Below, piece after piece: positions 17,194-26,623 of a DNA stretch of 64,000 nt (positions are counted from its first letter, which is position 1; every line of letters starts with the position of its first letter). The stretch comes from Nonomuraea jiangxiensis (GTDB lineage Bacteria > Actinomycetota > Actinomycetes > Streptosporangiales > Streptosporangiaceae). Location of the stretch: assembly GCF_900099965.1 (NCBI RefSeq), contig NZ_FNDJ01000003.1:496001-560000 (forward strand), given 5' to 3'. The notes beneath the pieces are model-generated. The model did not search any database and was not told the origin of the DNA. It was given only the letters and a program-made list of their open reading frames with translations. The translations under genes were made by a program, and so were the position numbers.

Positions 17194-17218
17194 GGCGGGA
17201 GGCTCAGGGACTCCCGCC
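17194..17218 (-). terminator. Hairpin downstream of folD
   Basis: GGCGGGAG (17194-17201) and CTCCCGCC (17211-17218) pair perfectly around a 9-nt loop, starting 30 bp after the folD stop. No T-run follows. It also lies in the leader of the 80-residue ORF. Confidence 0.4.
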
Positions 17219-17247
17219 CGAACGGGACCGTGGCGGAACGCCGGGGC

Positions 17248-18105
17248 TCAGCGGAGGCCGTGCTGGAGCTCGGCGGCTTCGACGACGTTGGACAGCAGCA
17301 GGGCCCGGGTCATGGGGCCGACGCCGCCCGGGTTGGGAGCGACGAACCCGGCGACCTCCGCCACGTCCAGCGCCACGTCACCGACGATCTTGCCGTTTAC
17401 CCGGGAGACCCCCACGTCGAGCACGGCCGCGCCGGGCTTGACCATGTCGCGCGTGATCAGCTCGGGCACGCCGGCCGCCGCCACCACGATGTCCGCGCGG
17501 CGCACGTGGGCGGCCAGGTCCTGGGTGCCGGTGTGGCAGAGGGTCACGGTCGCGTTTTCGCTGCGGCGGGTCAGCAGCAGGCCGAGCGAGCGGCCCACGG
17601 TGATGCCGCGCCCGACCACGACCACGTCCGCGCCCTTGATCGGCACGCCGTATTCCTGCAGGAGCAGCACGATGCCGTGCGGGGTGCACGGGAGCGGCGC
17701 GTCGACCATGTGGACGAGGCGGCCCAGGTTGACCGGGTGCAGGCCGTCGGCGTCCTTGGCCGGGTCGATGCGCTCAAGCAGGGCCATCGTGTCGAGGTGC
17801 TTGGGCAGGGGCAACTGGACGATGTAGCCGGTGCAGGCCGGGGAGACGTTGAGCTCGTCGATGGCCGCCTCGACGTCGGCCTGGCCGGCGGTCGCCGGGA
17901 GGTCGACGCGGATGGAGGCGATGCCCACCTCGGCGCAGTCGCGGTGCTTGCCCGCGACGTAGATCTGACTGCCGGGGTCGTCGCCGACGAGCACGGTGCC
18001 GAGGCCGGGAGTGACGCCGCGTTCCTTGAGCGCGGCCACCCGCGTCTTGAGATCTGCCTTGATCTTGGCGGCGGTGGCCTTGCCATCGAGTTTCAATGCG
18101 CTCAT
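17248..18105 (-). CDS. folD: Bifunctional methylenetetrahydrofolate dehydrogenase/cyclohydrolase
   Basis: From the ATG at 18105 (GGAAGGA ribosome binding site) the protein has 285 residues, the normal FolD length. The catalytic Tyr and Lys are in [10 protein letters not shown], the NADP loop is [13 protein letters not shown] and the C-terminal signature is PGGVGPMT. It interconverts 5,10-methylene-, methenyl- and 10-formyl-THF in the cytosol. It supplies formyl groups for purine synthesis, and purN and purH are about 4 kb away. A longer in-frame start at 18162 is possible but lacks a ribosome binding site. It is followed by a hairpin. Confidence 0.95.
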   Translation of the reverse strand: MSALKLDGKATAAKIKADLKTRVAALKERGVTPGLGTVLVGDDPGSQIYVAGKHRDCAEVGIASIRVDLPATAGQADVEAAIDELNVSPACTGYIVQLPLPKHLDTMALLERIDPAKDADGLHPVNLGRLVHMVDAPLPCTPHGIVLLLQEYGVPIKGADVVVVGRGITVGRSLGLLLTRRSENATVTLCHTGTQDLAAHVRRADIVVAAAGVPELITRDMVKPGAAVLDVGVSRVNGKIVGDVALDVAEVAGFVAPNPGGVGPMTRALLLSNVVEAAELQHGLR

Positions 18106-18198
18106 GCTCGCAATCCTTCCATGCCTGACGTGGGCTTCCGCACCCCCTCCCGTCGCTACCACGGTCGGAGGCGGGGTGCTCGCCCCTGGCGGAAAGCG

Positions 18199-19557
18199 TC
18201 ACAGGGTGCCGCCGTGCGCCATGAGGTGGGCCGCCGCCAGGGCCTGCCAGGGGCGCCACCGGTCCGGGGCGGTGGGGTCGAGCCCGAGGCCGGCGAGCGC
18301 GGCGCGGACTTCCGGGTCGCCGGCGGGGAACGCCTCCCGGTGCCCCAGCCGGAAGGCCAGCTCCTGTCGCAGGTCGTGGCCGGCATAGGGCAGGGCGGCG
18401 AGCGCGTCCCGGCTCGTGCCGTGGCCGAGAGCGGGGTGCCCGCGTCCGGCGTCGGCCGCCAGCGCCCCGAGGACCTCCGCCTCGCCCTCCCCCAGCCCCG
18501 TCGCGCGGAGGGCGGCCGGCGTCAGGGCCGCGGGCTCGGGGAAGGTGTGGGTGAGGCCGCCGGGCAGGCCGGGCACGTACGCACCCAGCTTGGCCACCAG
18601 CGCCCCCATCAGCGCTGTTGCCCGCCCGTGCTCCTCGGCACCGCGCCCCACGACCGCCCGGACCCCGGCTTCCAGGGCATTCCACGCCCCCGGCACCGCC
18701 AGGCCGGGCCGTTTGCGCACCAGCGGCCCCAGTACGGGATCACCGGACAGCGCGGCCACCCCGGCGGCGTGGTCGGTGTCGGCGCCGAGCATCCGCCCGG
18801 CCTGCCCCACCACGTGGATCAACCCCTCCCAGTACGGCAGATGCGCCCGCACCAGCAGGGACCCGTCCTGGCCCGGTGCCACCTCCAGCACCCCCGGAGC
18901 GCCGTCCACCGTGATCGTGCGCCGATAGACGTCCCCGTCCACTTCCTCCACCCCGGGCACCGCCCGCGCCGCGAGCAGACCTCGTACGGCCCCCCAGTCG
19001 TATCCGGGCACACACGGCACCCGCAGCACCAGCCCGCCGTCGGCGGCCGGCCGGTCGGAGCGGTGCCGCCGGTCGCGCAGGTCGCTCGGCGAGGCGCGGA
19101 AGATCTCCCGCATGACCCGGTTGAACTGCCGCAGGCTCCCGAACCCGGACGCGAACGCCACGTCCAGGACCGTCAGGTCGGTGTCGTCCAGCAGCCGCCG
19201 CGCGAAGTGGGCCCGCCGCGACCGGGCCAGCTGGTCGGGCGTGGCCCCGAGATGCCGCAGGAACAGCCGGCGCAGGTGCCGCGGCGACAGGCCCACCCGC
19301 TCGGCCAGTGCCGCCTCGGTGCCGCCGTCCAACGCCCCGTCGATGATGAGCTGCCAGGTCCGGCACACCAGCTCGGGCGCGTCGGCCGCGATCGGCGCCG
19401 CCACCCGGTACGGACGGCAGCGCAGGCACGCCCGGAACCCGGCGGCCTCGGCGGCGGCCGGATGCTCATACGTACGCGTGTTCCTGAGCAGCGGCCTGGC
19501 CCCGCACCCCGGACGGCAGTAGATGCCGGTGGTCACAACAGCGGAATACGTGGTCAT
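18199..19557 (-). CDS. Ada-type methylated-DNA sensor fused to AlkA-like glycosylase (degenerate HhH)
   Basis: A 452-residue fusion. An N-terminal Ada zinc domain has Cys14, Cys18, Cys44 and Cys47. It is followed by an AraC-type HTH pair (about 65-165), an AlkA N-terminal domain (about 175-285) and an HhH-GPD glycosylase region. The Ada domain starts about 15 residues later than usual; a TAG lies two codons before the ATG, so no longer start exists. The HhH motif normally reading PGIGPWTA is PYAGHDLR here, but the catalytic Asp context AFPAGD is kept. It should sense methylphosphotriesters and control alkylation repair. A perfect 15-bp inverted repeat lies 35 bp upstream. Confidence 0.85.
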   Translation of the reverse strand: MTTYSAVVTTGIYCRPGCGARPLLRNTRTYEHPAAAEAAGFRACLRCRPYRVAAPIAADAPELVCRTWQLIIDGALDGGTEAALAERVGLSPRHLRRLFLRHLGATPDQLARSRRAHFARRLLDDTDLTVLDVAFASGFGSLRQFNRVMREIFRASPSDLRDRRHRSDRPAADGGLVLRVPCVPGYDWGAVRGLLAARAVPGVEEVDGDVYRRTITVDGAPGVLEVAPGQDGSLLVRAHLPYWEGLIHVVGQAGRMLGADTDHAAGVAALSGDPVLGPLVRKRPGLAVPGAWNALEAGVRAVVGRGAEEHGRATALMGALVAKLGAYVPGLPGGLTHTFPEPAALTPAALRATGLGEGEAEVLGALAADAGRGHPALGHGTSRDALAALPYAGHDLRQELAFRLGHREAFPAGDPEVRAALAGLGLDPTAPDRWRPWQALAAAHLMAHGGTL

Positions 19558-19882
19558 GTCCTACGTCTACGCCACCCGCGGCCCGTCCACCGGCCATATT
19601 CGGACACGATGGGCGGCGGCCTATCCCGTTGGTGATGTCCGAATATGGCCAGACACGCCGGTGCCGCGCGGGCCATCCTCTGGTCTCGGCGAACACGCAA
19701 CCACCTGGTCGCGGCGGCCGGGAGCGTCGTCCAGGAGTTCGCGCCGAAGGGTCCGGCGCGGGAGGACCGGACGCTGTCCTCCCGGGTCTACCGGGACCCG
19801 GCCAACCGCGACCCGTTGCCCAATGACCCGCGACACGCACACCTCTGACCCGCGACACCCCGCACCGCGAAGGGACCTCACC
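19558..19882. other. Intergenic region between ada-alkA and the PEP-mutase-like gene
   Basis: The 325-bp gap between divergent genes holds a long inverted repeat (19592-19650) and a 12-bp direct repeat GACCCGCGACAC at 19825-19836 and 19847-19858. The latter repeats are 22 bp apart, about two helical turns, and lie just before the PEP-mutase-like gene. Small ORFs here have no ribosome binding site or family resemblance. Confidence 0.6.
19592..19650. promoter_or_regulatory. Perfect 15-bp inverted repeat upstream of ada-alkA
   Basis: GGCCATATTCGGACA (19592-19606) and its exact reverse complement (19636-19650) flank a 29-nt spacer. The AT-containing core stands out from the GC-rich surroundings. 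It starts 35 bp before the Ada-AlkA ATG, so it may be an autoregulatory Ada site. An insertion-element scar is less likely because no transposase is near. Confidence 0.5.
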
Positions 19883-20686
19883 ATGACCGATCGAACGACG
19901 TTGTTCCGCGCCCTGCACCAAGGCCCGGTGCTCGTGCTGCCCAACGCCTGGGACGCCGCCTCCGCCGCCCTGGTCGAGGCCGCGGGAGCCCGGGCGATCG
20001 CGACGACGAGCGCCGGAGTCTCCTGGGCGAACGGCGCCCCGGACGGCCACGGGCTCAGCAAGGAGCGGATGATCGCCGCGGTCGCCGGCATCGTGGCGGC
20101 CGTCGGCGTACCCGTCACCGCCGACATCGAGGGCGGGTACGGCGACGTCGCCGCCACCGTACGGGCGGTGATCGAGGCGGGCGCGGTGGGCGTCAACCTG
20201 GAGGACTCCCCCGGGCCGGACGGCGCGCCCCTGCTGTCACCTGGCGACCAGGCCCGGCGCATCGCGGCGGCGCGGGAGGCGGCCACGGCCGCCGGGGTGG
20301 ACCTGTTCATCAACGCCCGCACCGACGTGTACCTGTCCGGCGTCCCCGGTGACCGGCTCGCCGACGTCGAGGAGCGGGCGCGGGTCTACGCCGACGCGGG
20401 CGCGGACGGGCTGTTCGTCCCCGGCCTGCTCGACCTGGACGGCATCGCCCGCCTGGCGGGCGGGCCACTGCCGCTGAACGTGATGGCCGGGCCCGGTGCG
20501 CCGCCCGTGTCCGAGCTGGCGGCGGCCGGGGTGGCCAGGGTCAGCGTGGGCAGCGCGATCGCCCAGTCCGCGTACGCCATCGCCGCGCGGGCGGCCGCCG
20601 AACTGCTGGCCGGCGGCACGTACGAACTGCTCGCGGACGGCCTGGACTACGGCACGCTCAACGCGGCGTTGACCGCGAAGGCGTGA
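19883..20686 (+). CDS. Isocitrate lyase/PEP mutase family protein
   Basis: From the ATG at 19883 (GAAGGGA ribosome binding site) the protein has 267 residues. It has the PEP mutase/isocitrate lyase fold: LPNAWDAASAALVEAAGARA at the N-terminus, the metal-binding DIEGGYGD (equivalent to the acidic metal-binding residues), VNLEDSPG and FINARTDVYL. The KKCGH catalytic loop of true isocitrate lyases is not present, as is usual for this branch. Possible activities are 2-methylisocitrate-lyase-like, oxaloacetate hydrolase or carboxyvinylphosphonate-type C-C bond cleavage. Stand-alone gene; substrate unknown. Confidence 0.85.
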   Translation: MTDRTTLFRALHQGPVLVLPNAWDAASAALVEAAGARAIATTSAGVSWANGAPDGHGLSKERMIAAVAGIVAAVGVPVTADIEGGYGDVAATVRAVIEAGAVGVNLEDSPGPDGAPLLSPGDQARRIAAAREAATAAGVDLFINARTDVYLSGVPGDRLADVEERARVYADAGADGLFVPGLLDLDGIARLAGGPLPLNVMAGPGAPPVSELAAAGVARVSVGSAIAQSAYAIAARAAAELLAGGTYELLADGLDYGTLNAALTAKA

Positions 20687-20710
20687 GCAGGGGGTGCTCG
20701 GCCGGGGCCC

Positions 20711-20890
20711 TCAGTCGCGTTCGGTGGCGGCCTGGGCCTCGCGGCGCTCGATGATGCGACGGGTGAACGGGACGACCTCCACGATGCGGATGCCGAGGTA
20801 GGCACCGCAGAAGGCGAGCGCCAGGAGGACGAAGGGGCTGGTGGCGAGGCCGTTCATGGTCACGAAGGCGCGCAGGATCGCGTCGAGCAA
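20711..20890 (-). CDS. Small single-span membrane protein, 59 residues
   Basis: One hydrophobic span (about 17-36, SPFVLLALAFCGAYLGI) is followed by a basic and then mixed-charge tail. TTG at 20890 with GGAG upstream is my preferred start; other in-frame starts are TTG 20908 and an internal ATG near residue 12. It lies downstream of a strong purH terminator, so it would need its own promoter. Function unknown. Confidence 0.45.
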   Translation of the reverse strand: MLDAILRAFVTMNGLATSPFVLLALAFCGAYLGIRIVEVVPFTRRIIERREAQAATERD

Positions 20891-20958
20891 GGGGCACTCC
20901 GGGGGCAAAGGCGAAGGGGAGTTTTCAGAGTAACCGGACTCGACGGATGCTCACCGCC

Positions 20959-21003
20959 AAAAACCGCAAAGGGCGACATGATCGTAAATGTCGCCCTTTG
21001 CGG
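20959..21003 (-). terminator. Rho-independent terminator of purH
   Basis: A perfect 16-bp stem (20964-20979 with 20988-21003) has an 8-nt loop. It is followed on the minus strand by TTTTT (A-run at 20959-20963), 59 bp after the purH stop. Confidence 0.9.
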
Positions 21004-21061
21004 CTTATCGCCGGATGAGTCGGCCGGTGATCGGTGAACGATCAGCGGTGATGAGTGGTGA

Positions 21062-22603
21062 TCAGTGGAAGAAGTGGCGGGTGCCGGTGAAGTAGAGGGT
21101 GATGCCCGCCTTCTCCGCCGCCTCGATGACCTCCTGGTCACGGATGGAGCCGCCGGGCTCGACGATCGCGCGCACCCCGGCCTCGATGAGCACCTGCGGC
21201 CCGTCGGGGAACGGGAAGAACGCGTCTGAGGCCGCCACCGAGCCGGTCGCCCGCTCGCCCGCCCTGGTGACCGCCAGGCGGCAGGAGTCCACCCGGTTCA
21301 CCTGGCCCATGCCCACGCCCACGGTGGCCCCGCCCGCGGCCAGCAGGATGGCGTTGGACTTCACCGAGCGGCAGGCCCGCCAGGCGAACTCCAGATCGGC
21401 CAGCAGCTCCGGCGAGGCGGGCGTACCGGTCTTGAGCTCCCACTGCGCGGGATCGTCGCCGGGCGCGTCCACGCGGTCCACCGACTGCACCAGCAGACCG
21501 CCGTCGATCTTGCGGAACTCCGTCGGCTGCGCCGGCCGCTCCGGGCAGCGCAGCAGGCGCAGGCTCTTCTTGGCCCGCAGCACCTCCAGCGCCTCCGCGT
21601 CGTAGTCCGGGGCCACCACGACCTCCGTGAACACGTCCGCGATCTGCCTGGCCAGCTCCACCGTCACCGTGCGGTTGACCGCGATCACGCCACCGTAGGC
21701 CGAGACGGGGTCGCAGGCGTGCGCCTTGCGGTGCGCCTCGGCCACGTCGGCGCCGATCGCGATGCCGCACGGGTTCTGGTGCTTGATGATGGCCACGCAG
21801 GGGTCGGCGAAGTCCCAGGCGGCCCGCCAGGCGGCGTCGGAGTCGAGGTAGTTGTTGTAGGACATCTCCTTGCCGTGCAACTGCTCGGCGTTGGCCAGGC
21901 CGCCCGGGGCGCCGGTGTAGAGGGCGGCGCGCTGGTGCGGATTCTCGCCGTAGCGCAGGGTGGCCTTGCGCTGGTAGGCGGTGCCGGTGAACTCGGGCAA
22001 CTCCTCCTCGTTCCCGTACCGGCTCGCGAACCAGTTCGCCACGGCCACGTCGTACGAGGCCGTGTGGGCATACGCGACCCCGGCCAGCCGCCGCCGCTCG
22101 GCGAGCGTGAAGCCGCCCGCGGCCACCGCGTCGAGCACGTCGCCGTAGAAGGCGGGATCGACCACGACGGCGCAGGTGTTGTGGTTCTTCGCGGCGCCCC
22201 GGATCATGGCGGGCCCGCCGATGTCGATCTGCTCGACGCACTCCTCGTCGGACGCGCCGGAGGCCACCGTCTCCTGGAACGGATAGAGGTTGACCACCAC
22301 GAGCTGGAACGGGTCGATCTCCAGCTCCTCCAGCTGGGCCACGTGGTGCGGCTTGGTGATGTCGGCCAGCAGGCCCGCGTGCACGCGCGGGTGCAGCGTC
22401 TTGACCCGCCCGTCCAGGCACTCGGGGAACCCGGTGAGCTGCTCGACCTTCGTCACCGGGATCCCGTACGAGGAGATCGCGGCCGCGGTGCCGCCGGTCG
22501 AGACGATCTCCACCCCCGCGCCGTCGAGGGCCCGGGCCAGCTCCTCCAGGCCGGATTTGTCGTAAACGGCGATCAGCGCGCGCCGGATGGCGATGCGAGT
22601 CAC
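21062..22603 (-). CDS. purH: Bifunctional AICAR transformylase/IMP cyclohydrolase
   Basis: A 513-residue protein. The N-terminal MGS-like IMP cyclohydrolase domain (about 5-150; [17 protein letters not shown]) is followed by the AICAR formyltransferase domain, with the catalytic KHQNPCG. It carries out the last two steps of de novo IMP synthesis using 10-formyl-THF. The GTG start overlaps the purN stop by 4 bp (GTGA), so the two are co-translated. The gene ends with a clear intrinsic terminator. Confidence 0.97.
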   Translation of the reverse strand: MTRIAIRRALIAVYDKSGLEELARALDGAGVEIVSTGGTAAAISSYGIPVTKVEQLTGFPECLDGRVKTLHPRVHAGLLADITKPHHVAQLEELEIDPFQLVVVNLYPFQETVASGASDEECVEQIDIGGPAMIRGAAKNHNTCAVVVDPAFYGDVLDAVAAGGFTLAERRRLAGVAYAHTASYDVAVANWFASRYGNEEELPEFTGTAYQRKATLRYGENPHQRAALYTGAPGGLANAEQLHGKEMSYNNYLDSDAAWRAAWDFADPCVAIIKHQNPCGIAIGADVAEAHRKAHACDPVSAYGGVIAVNRTVTVELARQIADVFTEVVVAPDYDAEALEVLRAKKSLRLLRCPERPAQPTEFRKIDGGLLVQSVDRVDAPGDDPAQWELKTGTPASPELLADLEFAWRACRSVKSNAILLAAGGATVGVGMGQVNRVDSCRLAVTRAGERATGSVAASDAFFPFPDGPQVLIEAGVRAIVEPGGSIRDQEVIEAAEKAGITLYFTGTRHFFH

Positions 22604-23253
22604 GTGGATTCCCCTCCTGATTGGTTGCCGGTGCGGACGATAGGTCCGGTGCCGAGGTGGACGATGCGTCCGGTGACCGTCCAGCCCTCGCGGACCATCC
22701 GGCCGACGATGTCGACGAGCAGGCGGCGCTCGACGGTCTTGATGCGCTCGTGCAGGACGGCCTCGTCGTCGTCCGGCAGCACGGGCACCGCCTCCTGCGC
22801 GATGATCGGCCCGGTGTCCACCCCCGAGTCGGCCAGCATCACGGTGCAGCCGGTCACCTTGACCCCGTGGGCCAGCGCGTCACGGACGCCGTGCGCGCCG
22901 GGGAACGACGGCAGCAGCGCCGGATGGGTGTTGAGCACCGGGAAGGCGTCCAGCGTGGGCGCACCCAGAATCTTCATGAAACCCGCCGACACGACCAGGT
23001 CCGGCTCGTACGCCGCGATCCGGGCCGCGATGGCGGCATCCCACTCAGCGCGTGTCCCATAATCACGCAGTTTCTCGACAAATGTCGGAATTTGAGCCTT
23101 CGTCGCCCTGGCCAGCCCCTCGATCCCCTCCCGGTCGGCGCCGACGGCTACCACGCGGGCCCCGTACGACGGGTCGGTGGAAGCGTCCAGCAGGGCCTGT
23201 AGGTTGGTTCCAGAGCCGGAGACGAGGACGACGAGTCGCCCAGCCTTTGACAC
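22600..23253 (-). CDS. purN: Phosphoribosylglycinamide formyltransferase
   Basis: A 217-residue GART enzyme. The phosphate loop is [13 protein letters not shown] and the catalytic stretch is [13 protein letters not shown], with the Asp of [11 protein letters not shown]. It transfers formyl from 10-formyl-THF to GAR. The second of two GTG codons (23253) is chosen because GGAG lies 7 nt ahead of it; GTG 23259 would be too close. It is co-transcribed with purH and divergent from a small membrane protein gene. Confidence 0.96.
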   Translation of the reverse strand: MSKAGRLVVLVSGSGTNLQALLDASTDPSYGARVVAVGADREGIEGLARATKAQIPTFVEKLRDYGTRAEWDAAIAARIAAYEPDLVVSAGFMKILGAPTLDAFPVLNTHPALLPSFPGAHGVRDALAHGVKVTGCTVMLADSGVDTGPIIAQEAVPVLPDDDEAVLHERIKTVERRLLVDIVGRMVREGWTVTGRIVHLGTGPIVRTGNQSGGEST

Positions 23254-23330
23254 GCGCACTCTCCAAAGAGGAAACAAGGGTGGGGGTGTCAGCGTATCCG
23301 TTCCTCGTCCGCCGACGCAGAGGAGGTCAG

Positions 23331-23750
23331 GTGTCCACACCGGTGAAGGCACCGGCAGGTCAGCAGCCCGCGGACTCAGCGGGTCGCCGAGCGATCTGGT
23401 TGTCCATCGCAGCGCTGGCCATGACGTTCATGTTGCCGCTCGCCGGCCTGGTCATGGCGCTGTTCGCGCTGATGGCCGGGATCCGGGCGCTGCCACTGCT
23501 GAAAGCCGAGGGCAGGCCCACAGGAGTGGCGGCCGGGGGCATCACCATTTCCTCGGTCGCGCTGGTGCTGTCCACCATGGCCGCCGGGATGCAGCTCTAC
23601 CTGATGGACGAATACACCGCATATCAGGAGTGCTTGAAGGGCGCGGGCACGGTGTCGTCGCAGGGCGAGTGCTTCGTCCAGTTCCGCGACGCGGCCCAGC
23701 GCAAGCTTCCCGCCGACGTCCTCGACATGCTAGGCACCATGCAGTCGTGA
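23331..23750 (+). CDS. Small membrane protein (three hydrophobic segments)
   Basis: From the GTG at 23331, preceded by AGGAGG, the protein has 139 residues. Hydrophobic segments lie at about 22-42, 43-62 and 70-95, followed by a soluble tail with two Cys (ECLKGAGTVSSQGECF) that could form a disulfide. The layout resembles DUF4190-type proteins. It faces perM across a 52-bp convergent gap and diverges from purN. Function unknown. Confidence 0.7.
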   Translation: MSTPVKAPAGQQPADSAGRRAIWLSIAALAMTFMLPLAGLVMALFALMAGIRALPLLKAEGRPTGVAAGGITISSVALVLSTMAAGMQLYLMDEYTAYQECLKGAGTVSSQGECFVQFRDAAQRKLPADVLDMLGTMQS

Positions 23751-23802
23751 CCCCCTCGCTCCCGTCCGGGGCGCGCGCGTCGAGGGCGGGATCGAGGACT
23801 GG

Positions 23803-25434
23803 TCAGTCGCGGTCCCAGGCGTAGGGATCCACGTAGATCACGTGCCCGCCGCGGTCGTCCGACTCGTCCACGATGTCCTTGCGGGGTGGCCGGGCCGGTT
23901 CGGGGCGGGGCGGGCGGGGGCGGGCCTGGGCCAGCGTCTCCGCCTCCGCCGAGGCGTGCTCGTCCTGCCAGTCGTCCCTGATGACCGGGATCTCCTGGGT
24001 GTCGGCCTCGGTGGCGTCCATCCAGTGGCCGGGCAGCGGGCGCGGGTCCGACTCGGCCAGCCCCACCCTGCTCGCCGCCTTCGCGAGCGCGGCTCCCGCC
24101 TTGCGCACGGGGGCGGCCGCCTTGTCCAGCGGCGTACGGGCTCGTTTGTTGAGCAGCAGCAGGTTGGTCACGCCGGCGGAGATGCCCGCGGCGACCCCCA
24201 CCTCCAGCGCCACCGACAGTGCCACCTCCCAGGGCGACGGCCCGACCGCCGCCAGCCGCCCGCCGCCGATGGGCCCGCCGGACAACGCCGCCAGCACCCC
24301 CGCCGCCAGCCCGGCCGCGACCCCGGTGAGGAACCCCCACAACGGCGCGGCCTCATACGACGGCGACGGCGAGATCCTGGCGACCATCACCCCGGCCACC
24401 GCCCCGGCGGCGAACGGCACCGCGATCACCGCCATCATCCACACCGGCACCGGCCCGCTCTCCGGCAGCGCCCCCAGCAGCGGCAGGCTCGGCACCGTGC
24501 CCAACTGCACGCCGGTGGGCGCGACCAGGGTGTCCGCACCGACGGCGAACCCGGGTCCGGCGATGTAGGAGAAGGCCCAGATGACGGCGTTCAGCAGGTA
24601 GAGCAGTTGCAGCAGCAACAGCAGCACCCCGCCCACGAACCCGGGCGCGAGCACCTCCGACAGCTCCTTGACCTGCCCGAAGTTCAGCACGACGGCGATC
24701 AGCACGAGCACCAGCCCGGCCACGAGCAGCACCGCCGTGGCGACGGCCGTACCCACGGTGAGGGCGCGCACCCGCTCGGGCAGCAGCCGCAGCATCGCCC
24801 GCCATGGCCCGATCGTGCGCGCCGTGGCCAGCGCGCCCGCCAGGAACGCCAGCACGAAGTGGCTGAGCAGCGCCTCGCCGATGAACGGCTGCGTGATCTC
24901 GTTGCTCGCGACGATCGCGATCAGCCCCGCCAGCATCGCGTACGGGGCCGCCAGCGAGACCCCGGCCTGCCCCACCAGGATGAGCTGCGCCCGGCGCCGG
25001 GCCTGGGCCTGCTCCTTGGGGCTGTTCTTCGGCAACCGGGCAGGCAGCCGGAGCCGCAGGTCGGCGTCGCGCGCCATCCATCGCCCGGCCCGGTAGAGCA
25101 GCACGGCGGGCAGGATCGTCAGCCCCAGCGGCAGCAGCCCGACCCGCCCGCCCGGAATGGCGAACCCGGCGTGGTGCGCGGCCAGCCAGAGCTGCGCCGC
25201 CGTACGGAACACGCCCGGCAGCCCCGTGCCCAGCGTGCCACGCGGCGCGGCGATCCAGCCGACCAGCGTCAGTGTGGTGAGCGCGGCCAAGCCGACGCCC
25301 AGGGTGAGAGCGGCGGCGAGCATGCCCGACACGGGCAGCGGCCGTCTCGACTCGTCGTCGTCGCTCGAACCCCCGGGCAGCTTGCCGAGCACAGACCGGG
25401 GGGCAGTACGCAACTGGTCGAGAATCGCCGTCAC
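23803..25434 (-). CDS. perM: PerM-like cell division membrane protein (DUF6350)
   Basis: About 543 residues with roughly ten hydrophobic segments and an Asp/Glu/Pro-rich cytosolic tail. Synteny with sucCD on one side and purNH on the other matches the mycobacterial perM (Rv0955) locus. PerM supports division under stress in mycobacteria (family knowledge). I place the start at GTG 25434; TTG 25452 is possible, and neither has a strong ribosome binding site. The gene lies downstream of the sucCD terminator, so it needs its own promoter. Confidence 0.75.
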   Translation of the reverse strand: MTAILDQLRTAPRSVLGKLPGGSSDDDESRRPLPVSGMLAAALTLGVGLAALTTLTLVGWIAAPRGTLGTGLPGVFRTAAQLWLAAHHAGFAIPGGRVGLLPLGLTILPAVLLYRAGRWMARDADLRLRLPARLPKNSPKEQAQARRRAQLILVGQAGVSLAAPYAMLAGLIAIVASNEITQPFIGEALLSHFVLAFLAGALATARTIGPWRAMLRLLPERVRALTVGTAVATAVLLVAGLVLVLIAVVLNFGQVKELSEVLAPGFVGGVLLLLLQLLYLLNAVIWAFSYIAGPGFAVGADTLVAPTGVQLGTVPSLPLLGALPESGPVPVWMMAVIAVPFAAGAVAGVMVARISPSPSYEAAPLWGFLTGVAAGLAAGVLAALSGGPIGGGRLAAVGPSPWEVALSVALEVGVAAGISAGVTNLLLLNKRARTPLDKAAAPVRKAGAALAKAASRVGLAESDPRPLPGHWMDATEADTQEIPVIRDDWQDEHASAEAETLAQARPRPPRPEPARPPRKDIVDESDDRGGHVIYVDPYAWDRD

Positions 25435-25701
25435 AGTAGGCGATTTTCTCAAGCTTTCCCGACCAGCGCTTGGTTGACGCGCCGCCGCCCCGCACTTTAT
25501 GAATCTCGCTGTCTCTTCGGAACACGGGGTGACCGCCGCATCCGGCGGGACATGGGTCTACGAGTTCACCACGGACGCGGCCCACAGGGCGGCGTAACGG
25601 CGAAGTACCGCTGACCGGTTCAGCCGGCGTCTCCCTGGACAGAGCCCAGCTAGGGTCGGCGGGTGGGGAGACCCCGGCGCAGCGTACGAGAGGAAAAAAG
25701 G

Positions 25702-25735
25702 AAAAACCCCCGCGCGGAGAGACACGCGGGGGTTT
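25702..25735 (-). terminator. Rho-independent terminator of sucCD
   Basis: The stem CCCCCGCG/CGCGGGGG (25707-25714 with 25725-25732), extended by AAA/TTT pairs, is followed on the minus strand by TTTTT and then CCTTTTTT. It begins 9 bp after the sucD stop. Confidence 0.92.
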
Positions 25736-25744
25736 CAGAACGGG

Positions 25745-26620
25745 TCAGCGGGACTGCATGATTTCGCGCATGAGCTGGGCCGTCTCGGAGGGGGTCTTGC
25801 CGACGCGGACGCCGACCTTCTCCAGGGCCTCCTTCTTGGCCTGGGCGGTCCCCGCGGAGCCCGACACGATGGCACCCGCGTGCCCCATCGTCTTGCCCTC
25901 GGGCGCGGTGAACCCCGCCACGTAGGCCACGACCGGCTTGGTGACGTGCTGCTCGATGTAGGCGGCGGCCCGCTCCTCGGCGTCGCCGCCGATCTCACCG
26001 ATCATCACGATCGCGTCGGTGCCCGGGTCCTCCTGGAACGCCTTGAGCGCGTCGATGTGCGTGGTGCCGATGACGGGGTCGCCACCGATGCCCACGGCGG
26101 TCGAGAAGCCGAAGTCACGCAGCTCATACATCAGCTGGTAGGTGAGCGTGCCCGACTTGGAGACCAGGCCGATGCGGCCGGCGGTGGTGATGTCGGCGGG
26201 GATGATGCCGGCGTTGGAGGCGCCGGGAGAGGCGATGCCGGGGCAGTTCGGCCCGATGATGCGGGTCTTGTTGCCCTTCTCCACCGCATACGCCCAGAAC
26301 TCGGTGGAGTCGTGCACCGGCACGCCCTCGGTGATCACGACGCAGAGCGGGATCTCGGCGTCGATGGCCTCCTTGACCGCGTCCTTGGTGAACGCCGGCG
26401 GCACGAACACGACCGACACGTCCGCGCCGGTCTGCTCGATGGCCTCCTTCACCGTCCCGAACACGGGCAGGCCCTCGTGCGTGGTGTTCGCCTTGCGGGC
26501 GTTGACGCCGCCGACGACGCGGGCGCCGGAGGCCAGCATGCGGCGGGTGTGCTTGGTGCCCTCACCACCGGTCATGCCCTGAACGATGATCTTGCTGTTC
26601 TCGGTCAGCCAGATAGCCAT
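25745..26620 (-). CDS. sucD: Succinyl-CoA synthetase alpha subunit
   Basis: A 291-residue alpha subunit with the CoA-binding N-terminus ([16 protein letters not shown]), the [11 protein letters not shown] loop and the phosphohistidine in GHAGAIV. With SucC it makes succinate and ATP (or GTP) from succinyl-CoA. It starts 3 bp after the sucC stop, and a strong terminator follows. Confidence 0.97.
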   Translation of the reverse strand: MAIWLTENSKIIVQGMTGGEGTKHTRRMLASGARVVGGVNARKANTTHEGLPVFGTVKEAIEQTGADVSVVFVPPAFTKDAVKEAIDAEIPLCVVITEGVPVHDSTEFWAYAVEKGNKTRIIGPNCPGIASPGASNAGIIPADITTAGRIGLVSKSGTLTYQLMYELRDFGFSTAVGIGGDPVIGTTHIDALKAFQEDPGTDAIVMIGEIGGDAEERAAAYIEQHVTKPVVAYVAGFTAPEGKTMGHAGAIVSGSAGTAQAKKEALEKVGVRVGKTPSETAQLMREIMQSR

Positions 26621-26623
26621 GAG

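Noticed and set aside
19592..19650. Insertion-sequence ends
   Set aside because: Only 29 bp lie between the arms, with no transposase or target duplication.
19645..19848. Small ORFs between ada-alkA and the PEP-mutase-like gene
   Set aside because: They start at or in the inverted repeat, have biased composition and no recognised family.
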